Shown here in pieces: positions 1 through 5,389 of a stretch of DNA of 5,389 nt; positions within the stretch are counted from its first letter, which is position 1; each line of letters begins with the position of its first letter. Position numbers and translations under genes: made by a program. The notes under the pieces were generated by a model, which was given only the letters and a program-made list of their open reading frames with translations, was not told where the DNA came from and searched no databases. This DNA is from an uncultured Mucispirillum sp. (GTDB lineage Bacteria > Chrysiogenota > Deferribacteres > Deferribacterales > Mucispirillaceae): contig CAMEZN010000148.1 in the NCBI GenBank assembly GCA_945947845.1, forward strand, positions 1 to 5,389. The letters are read 5' to 3'.

Positions 1-1418
1 TAATACCTGTCTTTTTGAATGCTATTTAATATTTTAGTATCTTCTATTTCTAATGTTTTTTCATTTAAAACAATTGTGTATATGCCAGTTTCCCCTATTG
101 TAGTAGATTCTAAATGTATTTCTCCAAGCAGCTCATATTTTTTATCATTATCTATATCAAACTTATAAAATTTAGATGGTGCAAGATATGCCATTCCTGG
201 CATACTGGATAAATAATTATACATATAATCTGTAAAAGACTGCATATATTCAGGTTTTGCCTGTCTAAAAGCTTCATAATCTGTATCTTTTGCACAAAGT
301 GCTTTCCAGTCTTTTATAAAAGGTGATTTATTTGCTTTTTTGAATACTTCTTCTTCTGGAATTTCTTTTAAACCTGCTGCTTTTAATGAGTTTATACTGC
401 TAAATTTCTGACTTTCTTTTATCCTGCCTTCAATATTTGCAATAAAAATATGGTCATCATAACTTTCGCCTGTATTATCAAGTGTAAATAAAAACATATC
501 ATAAAGTTTAGCTGATAAAGGGATAGTTTTTATTACATAAACTCTTTCCTTAAATGGAAATATATAAAATTTATCCTGACCAGATACTGTATTTGAAGCA
601 GCATAATCAAGCATTTCTATATATGTGCTTTCATTATTAATATTTTCTGCTTTATATGTGGCTGAAAATGTATTTATAAATTTAGTTAATATAGTATCAT
701 CTATCTCTTTAAGATAAGTTAATAATGATACAAATCTTCCACTTCCCTGCACATCAATTGCAGAAAAAATATCTGTGCAGCTGTTGAAAATATCAAGCCT
801 GCCAGACTTAAATAATAACTGCTCATTTAATTTATTATCTATAATTTTTTCATAAAATAAAGCTGCCTGTAAATCGCCTTTTATATCTGTATTATTTTTT
901 AAAAAATTTATTACTTTATAATTATTTTCAAGTAATTTAGAGCTTTTCTCATTAAGTTTATCATTATAAAATGCAGTAATATCTTTTAGTGAAATATTTT
1001 GCAGCTGTTTTACATGCTCCATTACATTATTATATTCATAAAGTCCATTTTTTGATAACTGATAAATCAGCTTTGCATAGTGGTATTCCGGACTATTTTT
1101 TATATTCATGTCTTTTATACTTTCAAGACTTTCTATAAGATAATTTTGAAAACTGTTAAAATAAAGTATACATTCTGGTGTGCCGTCATAATCAACACTT
1201 AATGATATATCCATTAATTTAAAATAATAAAGCAGAGCATTATTAAGCTTTTCTTTATCACTTAATTTACTGTAATCATATTCTGTAACAGGGTTTTCTC
1301 CGCTGCAAAATGAATAGCTTGAATTTGCATGTTTTTCTATTTCATTTGCATTATAGCCTGCTGCATAAGATGTATTAAAAATAAGCATAAAAATAAATAA
1401 AATGATGATTTGTTTCAT
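1..1418 (-). CDS. Exported protein of unknown function, paralog A (partial, C-terminus beyond window)
   Basis: The reading frame is open from an ATG at 1418 to the left edge, giving 472 codons with no stop. The start is supported by AAGGA at 1426-1430, 7 nt upstream. Residues 1-20 form a signal peptide: MKQ, a hydrophobic stretch of I/L/F, then a SYA-A type cleavage site, so the mature protein should be periplasmic or secreted. The rest is polar and Lys/Asn/Tyr-rich, with no further membrane segment. Hand alignment shows collinear homology to the 650-aa protein at 2582-4534. Shared blocks include YDYSKL (47-52), SLESIKD (97-103), KNGLYEY (123-129), VYVIK (293-297) and SPFIK (365-369). Near 421-430 lies a D-I-D-N-D-K-K-Y-E-L segment, a degraded form of the Ca-loop-like motif in the paralog. 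By comparison about 180 residues are missing, including the region where the paralog carries its LprI-like domain. Cysteines are visible at 38, 83, 214 and 375. I do not recognise the family of the large N-terminal region. Coding is certain; function is unknown. Confidence 0.93.
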   Translation of the reverse strand, partial: MKQIIILFIFMLIFNTSYAAGYNANEIEKHANSSYSFCSGENPVTEYDYSKLSDKEKLNNALLYYFKLMDISLSVDYDGTPECILYFNSFQNYLIESLESIKDMNIKNSPEYHYAKLIYQLSKNGLYEYNNVMEHVKQLQNISLKDITAFYNDKLNEKSSKLLENNYKVINFLKNNTDIKGDLQAALFYEKIIDNKLNEQLLFKSGRLDIFNSCTDIFSAIDVQGSGRFVSLLTYLKEIDDTILTKFINTFSATYKAENINNESTYIEMLDYAASNTVSGQDKFYIFPFKERVYVIKTIPLSAKLYDMFLFTLDNTGESYDDHIFIANIEGRIKESQKFSSINSLKAAGLKEIPEEEVFKKANKSPFIKDWKALCAKDTDYEAFRQAKPEYMQSFTDYMYNYLSSMPGMAYLAPSKFYKFDIDNDKKYELLGEIHLESTTIGETGIYTIVLNEKTLEIEDTKILNSIQKDRY

Positions 1419-1464
1419 ATAATATTCCTTAAATTTTACTGAATAAAATATCTATTAATTTATA

Positions 1465-1493
1465 TTTATACCATATTTATCTATATATCACAA
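1465..1493 (-). promoter_or_regulatory. Putative sigma70-type promoter of paralog A
   Basis: Read on the minus strand, TTGTGA (1493-1488) is followed by a 17-nt spacer and TATAAA (1470-1465). A TG lies just upstream of the -10 (TGGTATAAA), giving an extended -10. Transcription would start near 1458 and leave a leader of about 40 nt containing the AAGGA site. The -35 is only 4/6 to consensus, so the extended -10 may carry much of the strength. The surrounding DNA is very AT-rich and chance matches are common. The exact spacing and correct placement before the gene are the main support. Confidence 0.55.
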
Positions 1494-1500
1494 TATACTA

Positions 1501-1529
1501 TTGACATATAATCTATAATATCTTTTAAT
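1501..1529 (+). promoter_or_regulatory. Putative sigma70 promoter of the 315-aa exported protein gene
   Basis: A perfect -35 TTGACA (1501-1506) is separated by exactly 17 nt from TTTAAT (1524-1529, 5/6 to TATAAT). Transcription would begin near 1536, leaving a leader of about 25 nt with GGAG at 1551-1554, placed 7 nt before the ATG at 1562. This is the best promoter match in the window. Its -35 lies only 7 bp from the -35 of the divergent promoter serving paralog A, so the two may compete for polymerase or share a regulator. No convincing operator palindrome was found between them. Confidence 0.65.
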
Positions 1530-1561
1530 GTATAAACTCAATTTTGTAATGGAGTAATTAT

Positions 1562-2509
1562 ATGAAAAAATTAGTATTTACTGTATTATTAACTTTTTTT
1601 AGTTTTAATATTTTTGCTCAGGAAATTAATTTCAGCATGTATAATAACATGAATGAAGTTTGTCCAACGGTAAAGTTTGGTAATTTTACTATTAATGAAT
1701 TTTGCAGGCCAGTATCTCCTGCTGGAAAAGCAACAGTTAAAAATACCACTATAAAAGAAGCATATCACTCACTTGTAGCAATGCTTCAAGAAGAAAGGTA
1801 TACACCTTATAAATATTTAGAAAAAAATCTGCCTGCTAAATCTATTATAAAAACTATTAAACCTAATAAAAATGATGAAAATTATTTTCCAGAATATGTA
1901 TCTATTAATGGTGATTTTCCTGAATTATACGGCGAAATAGATTATAAGATTACAAAAGATAAAGCTAAAATCACTATGGTATTTAATGAAAAAATAAAAG
2001 GTACAATTGAATTTATACAGCAGGGCAAAGATGTTATAATTAATAAAGATACTGAATATATGGACTTTATGGTAGATAATAAAATGAAATCAGATGAAGG
2101 AATGCCTGTTTCATCTTATGAACCAAATAAAAATACTTCACTTCACAGCTTTTATGGTGGCGGACCTGAAATATGGGTAGACAGCCAATTCCTTGCACCT
2201 GTTACTTTTCCATCTGGTAAGACTTATAATAATGTAAATATAGCACTGCATAAACATGTTAAGAAATTAGGCAAAAAATATAACTCTATAAACGAATTTT
2301 TAAAAAAAGAAGTCAGCAGTCAGATAGAAATACCTGTTATAGACGGAGTGGCAGAAACAGAAAGTGCTCGTTATGAATTTAAGTGGATAGATAATGATTT
2401 ATTCGTAAAAAAAGTATCTATTGAAACAGAATTTACTTATTACTATAAAATTACTGATACTGGTAATGGTGTAGACTGCACTTTATTAATATTTGATTAT
2501 GCACTATAA
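1562..2509 (+). CDS. Exported protein of unknown family (315 aa)
   Basis: A complete gene. The ATG at 1562 follows GGAG at 1551-1554 with 7-nt spacing, and a near-consensus promoter lies just upstream. Residues 1-19 are a classical signal peptide: MKK, a hydrophobic core rich in L/F, then an IFA-QE signal peptidase I site. There is no lipobox cysteine and no later membrane helix, so the mature protein of about 296 aa should be soluble in the periplasm or secreted. It is Lys/Asn/Tyr-rich. Alternating patterns in the middle and C-terminal part (about 115-165 and 255-315) suggest beta structure. C34 and C48 lie close together and could form a disulfide; the only other cysteine is C306. A Gly-rich turn (SFYGGGPEIW, about 196-205) is notable. 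I recognise no domain or catalytic motif. The gene sits between two homologous minus-strand genes, diverging from one and converging on the other. A role at the cell envelope is inferred only from export and context. Confidence 0.93.
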   Translation: MKKLVFTVLLTFFSFNIFAQEINFSMYNNMNEVCPTVKFGNFTINEFCRPVSPAGKATVKNTTIKEAYHSLVAMLQEERYTPYKYLEKNLPAKSIIKTIKPNKNDENYFPEYVSINGDFPELYGEIDYKITKDKAKITMVFNEKIKGTIEFIQQGKDVIINKDTEYMDFMVDNKMKSDEGMPVSSYEPNKNTSLHSFYGGGPEIWVDSQFLAPVTFPSGKTYNNVNIALHKHVKKLGKKYNSINEFLKKEVSSQIEIPVIDGVAETESARYEFKWIDNDLFVKKVSIETEFTYYYKITDTGNGVDCTLLIFDYAL

Positions 2510-2520
2510 TTTTTAACTAT

Positions 2521-2551
2521 AAAAAAGCGGCTTATAAATTTATAAGCCGCT
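2521..2551. terminator. Intergenic palindromic terminator between convergent genes
   Basis: Positions 2526-2551 form a perfect 26-nt palindrome (AGCGGCTTATAAA and its exact complement), which folds into a GC-based stem of about 11 bp with a small AATT loop. On the minus strand the hairpin is followed by six T residues (complement of 2521-2526, the first of which belongs to the palindrome). It lies 31 nt after the stop of the 650-aa gene, making it a good rho-independent terminator for that gene. On the plus strand, 12 nt after the stop of the 315-aa gene, it is followed by AAAATTTTAAAT. Termination in that direction is plausible but the U-tract is weaker. Confidence 0.85.
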
Positions 2552-2581
2552 AAAATTTTAAATAATTCTACTAATTATATC

Positions 2582-4534
2582 TTATGCACCTGCATTAAAT
2601 ACATCTTCATATAATATAAAAAATATACACTTCTTATCACCATTGCAGTTTTTAATTTCTCTATTCATCTGCCTTCTTTCATTTAATACTTCTTGTTTTG
2701 AATCGTCAGCATAACCATCTAACAATTTAAAATATGCATCACTTGATAATCTGTCTAACATTCTTAAATTAACATCATTTACTATTGCTTTTTCTGATGA
2801 AGTAGAAGCCTTGCTCATATCAAATGATGCATCTAAGTTTAATAAGCCAACAGGTTTTCCGTTTTTAGTTTTTCCTTTCCATACTAATTTTGGATTGCTT
2901 TTATCTATTTGATAATAATTAATATTAATATTCTGCTTATCATTATTATCTAATATATCCACAAATATATTGCCGCTTACTAATGCTATTTTTTTCATGC
3001 CGTTATATTCATATAAATAAAACTTAAAGCCGTCAGATACTGCATCTAAAATATCGGCTTCTTGTATTTTAGTTTTTGCATATTTATTTGTTAATGCAGT
3101 AATTTTACTTTCATTCAAAGGTGCAATATTGCTTGATAATTCTTTTAAAAACTGTCCCAGTTTATTATCATCTTTTATTTTTAATGTTTTTTCATCTGCT
3201 AAAAATATATTGCCTATTATTGCATAAGACCGTGATAGTTCAAAATGTGGATACATTATAAGTTCATCTTTGCCGTCATTGTTTATATCAAACTTATAAT
3301 AGTCTACATAAGATTTAGATGCTGCGGGAATATCAATATATTCTTTTATATATTCCATAAATAAAGTATTATCAAATCTGCCGTTTTTAATAAATGGTGA
3401 ATTTGGTGCAAGTTTTACAAGTTCTTCCTTGTCAATGAGCACTTTACTATTAAGAGATTTTTGCAGTAATTCTTCACTAGTAAATCCGCTTATAGTATTA
3501 ACTGCTGCCTTATTATCAATAAACAAGTTTCTATCAAGACCATTATCTTTATCCACCATCTCAATATTATCAATAGTTAAAAGATATATATTATAGTTTT
3601 TTGGAGAACTTTCCGGTCTTATAACATATACATTTTTATTATAGGGATAAAGATAATACATTATATCCATTGATAAAGTATTATCTGAAATAATGCCGTA
3701 AAAAAGACTTTCTCCATAATTCTGCTGCTTTTCAAAATCACTAAATGACTTATATGTATCTGAAAAATTATTAATAAATTTATTTAAAACAACAGAATCT
3801 ATACCTTTTAAATCAACATCTATGCTGCAATATCCGCCAGAACCGTCTGTTGAAATGGCAGAAAAGAAGTTCTGATTGCTGTTTAATATATCTAAATATC
3901 CATATTCAAATAAAACAGTATCGGAAATATTATTATCCTTAAATATATCATATGAATGAGCAACAGCTAAATTATCATTTGCAAAATTATATTTATTTAA
4001 AACTGTAATCAATTTATATATTTTTTCCACTAATTCTGTATCATCTTCTTTATGCTCTATATATTTTTTCATTTGAGCAAGGCTCATACCTTTTAAATTT
4101 TTGATATGGCTTAAAATACTTTCATATTCATAAAGTCCGTTTTTTGCCAGATAACCAAGTGTATAAGCAAGATGATATTCCTGACTATTCTTTACTTTTT
4201 CATCTTTAATGCTTTCTAAACTTTCCATTATATATTTATGAAAAGCTAAAAAGTAAACATACCCTTTATTCATATTACCAGTATCTGCATTTCTTAAATT
4301 CTTAGCTTTTCTATTTAATTTTAAAAGGAATTCATTTGCTTTTTTTACTTTTGCTTTATCATTCAGCTTACTGTAATCATAATCTGTAATTACATCTTTA
4401 TAGGGCAGTTCATAATCCAGTTCAGATAGTGGCACCCCGGCTGTTTTCTGCACACGGCTTATGCTGAATGGCTCTGCATATAAAATATTAAAACTAAACA
4501 TCATAATTATAATAAATAAAAATACTTTCTGCAT
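2582..4534 (-). CDS. Exported protein (650 aa), paralog B, with Ca-loop-like motif and C-terminal LprI-like (DUF1311) domain
   Basis: Start: two in-frame ATGs exist, at 4540 and 4534. The Shine-Dalgarno GGAG (4544-4541) abuts the first but is spaced 6 nt from the second, so 4534 is preferred (650 aa; 652 aa from 4540). Residues 1-20 are a signal peptide ending LYA-EP, with no lipobox, so the product is exported. Residues about 48-310 are an unrecognised, partly helical region collinear with paralog A. In a hand alignment, B 101-148 against A 93-140 gives 27 of 48 identities. At 416-425 D-I-N-N-D-G-K-D-E-L matches the Ca-binding loop pattern D-x-N/D-x-D-G-x-x-E of EF-hand-like and FG-GAP/VCBS-type repeats. 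Residues about 567-646 resemble the LprI/DUF1311 family: FDxSKAST, SSEKAI-ND-NLRMLDR and NCNGDKKC fit the family layout. The first two expected cysteines are replaced (M573, V585), while C630 and C636 remain. LprI-type proteins are linked to lysozyme inhibition, but with this divergence that function is not assured. The gene is followed by its own terminator and preceded by the cysS terminator, so it is probably monocistronic. Confidence 0.93.
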   Translation of the reverse strand: MQKVFLFIIIMMFSFNILYAEPFSISRVQKTAGVPLSELDYELPYKDVITDYDYSKLNDKAKVKKANEFLLKLNRKAKNLRNADTGNMNKGYVYFLAFHKYIMESLESIKDEKVKNSQEYHLAYTLGYLAKNGLYEYESILSHIKNLKGMSLAQMKKYIEHKEDDTELVEKIYKLITVLNKYNFANDNLAVAHSYDIFKDNNISDTVLFEYGYLDILNSNQNFFSAISTDGSGGYCSIDVDLKGIDSVVLNKFINNFSDTYKSFSDFEKQQNYGESLFYGIISDNTLSMDIMYYLYPYNKNVYVIRPESSPKNYNIYLLTIDNIEMVDKDNGLDRNLFIDNKAAVNTISGFTSEELLQKSLNSKVLIDKEELVKLAPNSPFIKNGRFDNTLFMEYIKEYIDIPAASKSYVDYYKFDINNDGKDELIMYPHFELSRSYAIIGNIFLADEKTLKIKDDNKLGQFLKELSSNIAPLNESKITALTNKYAKTKIQEADILDAVSDGFKFYLYEYNGMKKIALVSGNIFVDILDNNDKQNININYYQIDKSNPKLVWKGKTKNGKPVGLLNLDASFDMSKASTSSEKAIVNDVNLRMLDRLSSDAYFKLLDGYADDSKQEVLNERRQMNREIKNCNGDKKCIFFILYEDVFNAGA

Positions 4535-4536
4535 AA

Positions 4537-4546
4537 TCATCTCCCT
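4537..4546 (-). promoter_or_regulatory. Ribosome binding site overlapping an upstream ATG, decides the start of paralog B
   Basis: On the minus strand AGGGAG (4546-4541) runs directly into ATGATTATG. GGAGATGA (4544-4537) differs from the ideal GGAGGTGA at one position, so the anti-SD pairing would cover the first ATG (4540). This leaves the second ATG (4534) 6 nt after GGAG as the natural initiation codon. Confidence 0.65.
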
Positions 4547-4555
4547 GTATAGAAA

Positions 4556-4584
4556 TATATAGATTAATTACCTGTATTTGAAAA
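4556..4584 (-). promoter_or_regulatory. Weak candidate promoter of paralog B
   Basis: On the minus strand TTTTCA (4584-4579), a 17-nt spacer and TATATA (4561-4556) are the best-spaced boxes between the cysS terminator hairpin and the gene. Transcription would begin near 4549, leaving a very short leader. Each box matches consensus at only four of six positions, and the -35 overlaps the terminator T-tract. The alternative is read-through from cysS. Confidence 0.25.
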
Positions 4585-4615
4585 AAGGCGGTTTATATAT
4601 AATAAATAAACCGCC
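4581..4615 (-). terminator. Rho-independent terminator of cysS
   Basis: A 10-bp perfect stem, GGCGGTTTAT (4587-4596) with ATAAACCGCC (4606-4615), encloses a 9-nt A/T loop. On the minus strand it is followed directly by six T residues (complement of 4581-4586). It begins 21 nt after the cysS stop codon and separates cysS from the downstream exported-protein gene. Confidence 0.88.
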
Positions 4616-4636
4616 ATATTGATTTTTTATTAACTT

Positions 4637-5389
4637 TTATACAAGAGTTCTAAACCTTGTTCCTTCTGGTGTATCTATAATCTCCACCCCTTTTTCAGTT
4701 AATTCTGCACGAACACTATCAGCAAGAGCAAAATCTTTATTTTTTCTAGCTTCTGCCCGTTTTGCAATTAATGCTTCTACTTCGCTTACAGGTATTTTTA
4801 AGTTGCTTTTATACCATTCATCTGCACTGTGGTTTATAATGCCAAGCACTTTTGAAACTATATCAAAAATATAGCTGCTTACTTCTTTTAAATGCTCTGC
4901 ACTTTCTGTATCAGGTTTGCCTGCAATAATAGTATTTCCCATTCTAACAATCTCAAAAATTGCAGCAACTGCTTTTGGGGTGTTAAAATCATCATTCATA
5001 GCATCTTCAAACTCTTTAATAAAATGGCCTTTCATATCGCATATTTCCTGCTCCATATCTTTACCTTTTTTAGAGCCCTGTAAATGTGCCACTTCATCAA
5101 GGAAAATATATATTCTATGCAGTGCTGCTGATGCTTCTTTTAACTTATCTTCTGAATATTCAAGGGGCTGCCTGTAATGAGTCATTAAAAATAAAAGCCT
5201 TAATGCTTCCGGGTGGCAAATTTTTAAAATATCGCGGATAGTAAAAAAGTTATTTAATGATTTAGACATTTTCTCTTTATTAATATTTACAAACCCATTA
5301 TGTATCCAGTAATTAGCAAAAGTAGAGCATGAAATTGCTTCTGACTGAGCTATTTCATTTTCATGATGAGGAAAAATTAAATCCTGACC
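4637..5389 (-). CDS. cysS: Cysteinyl-tRNA synthetase, C-terminal 250 residues (5' end beyond window)
   Basis: This class Ia aminoacyl-tRNA synthetase joins cysteine to tRNA-Cys in the cytoplasm using ATP. The frame is open to the right edge with no start. The fragment begins GQDLIFPHHENEIAQSEA, the conserved CysRS segment. Its HHENE (5368-5354) supplies the His and Glu zinc ligands that help the enzyme discriminate cysteine. The KMSKS ATP-binding loop follows at 5272-5258, then SLNNFFTIRDIL and the helical DALR-type tRNA-binding region, with the typical DDFNTPKAVAAIFE. The C-terminus (ALIAKRAEARKNKDFALADS, then DTPEGTRFR) is the standard CysRS ending, so the 3' end is intact. Bacterial CysRS is about 460-490 aa, so slightly under half is missing, including the HIGH motif. 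The internal ATG at 5269 is the Met of KMSKS and not a start. No truncation or frameshift is seen in the visible part. Confidence 0.98.
   Translation of the reverse strand, partial: GQDLIFPHHENEIAQSEAISCSTFANYWIHNGFVNINKEKMSKSLNNFFTIRDILKICHPEALRLLFLMTHYRQPLEYSEDKLKEASAALHRIYIFLDEVAHLQGSKKGKDMEQEICDMKGHFIKEFEDAMNDDFNTPKAVAAIFEIVRMGNTIIAGKPDTESAEHLKEVSSYIFDIVSKVLGIINHSADEWYKSNLKIPVSEVEALIAKRAEARKNKDFALADSVRAELTEKGVEIIDTPEGTRFRTLV

Noticed and set aside
1488..1506. Possible CRP/FNR-like operator (TGTGA on the minus strand) between the divergent promoters
   Set aside because: There is no matching second half-site at the right spacing. A single TGTGA in such AT-rich DNA is not evidence.
1419..1561. 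AT-rich direct or inverted repeats suggesting an origin or regulatory array
   Set aside because: The repeats are short TATA-type runs expected from base composition. No regular spacing or conserved core was seen.
4892..5083. Plus-strand 63-codon open frame
   Set aside because: It lies wholly antisense to cysS, which is certain coding sequence. It shows no domain and no ribosome-binding site I trust, so it is a shadow frame.
4917..5177. Plus-strand 86-codon open frame
   Set aside because: Also antisense to the conserved C-terminal region of cysS, and its composition mirrors that gene's codons. Not a real gene.
4637..5269. A 210-aa protein starting at the Met of MSKSLNNFF
   Set aside because: That Met is inside the KMSKS motif. 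The frame continues upstream to the window edge with conserved CysRS sequence, so this is only part of cysS.

Overview
The window is strongly AT-rich, with A/T-ending codons throughout and short intergenic gaps. It carries four genes, two of them cut by the window edges. Three encode probable exported proteins with type I signal peptides; the fourth is the 3' half of the housekeeping gene cysS. The signal peptides and an LprI-like (DUF1311) domain suggest a low-GC, probably Gram-negative bacterium. A host-associated Deferribacterota (Mucispirillum-like) or Brachyspira-like genome would fit, but no marker here settles the taxon.

Layout from left to right: (1) 1-1418, minus strand, the N-terminal part of an exported protein ('paralog A'), running off the left edge. 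(2) 1419-1561, a compact divergent promoter region serving paralog A leftward and the next gene rightward. (3) 1562-2509, plus strand, a 315-aa exported protein of unknown family. (4) 2521-2551, a perfect 26-nt palindrome with an A/T flank, a terminator between two convergent genes. (5) 2582-4534, minus strand, a ~650-aa exported protein ('paralog B'). It is homologous to A along all of A's visible length, has a Ca-binding-like D-x-N-x-D-G-x-x-E loop, and ends in an LprI-like domain. (6) 4581-4615, a rho-independent terminator for cysS. (7) 4637-5389, minus strand, cysteinyl-tRNA synthetase, C-terminal 250 residues.

A and B are tandem-oriented paralogs separated by an oppositely transcribed gene. 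This looks like an old duplication in a small cell-envelope accessory locus downstream of cysS. The most informative observation is that B's LprI-like domain lacks the two cysteines expected in its first half but keeps the two in its second half. No mobile element, CRISPR array, tRNA or rRNA was seen. No dramatic new system is evident. The paralog pair with the intervening orphan is the part worth following up.
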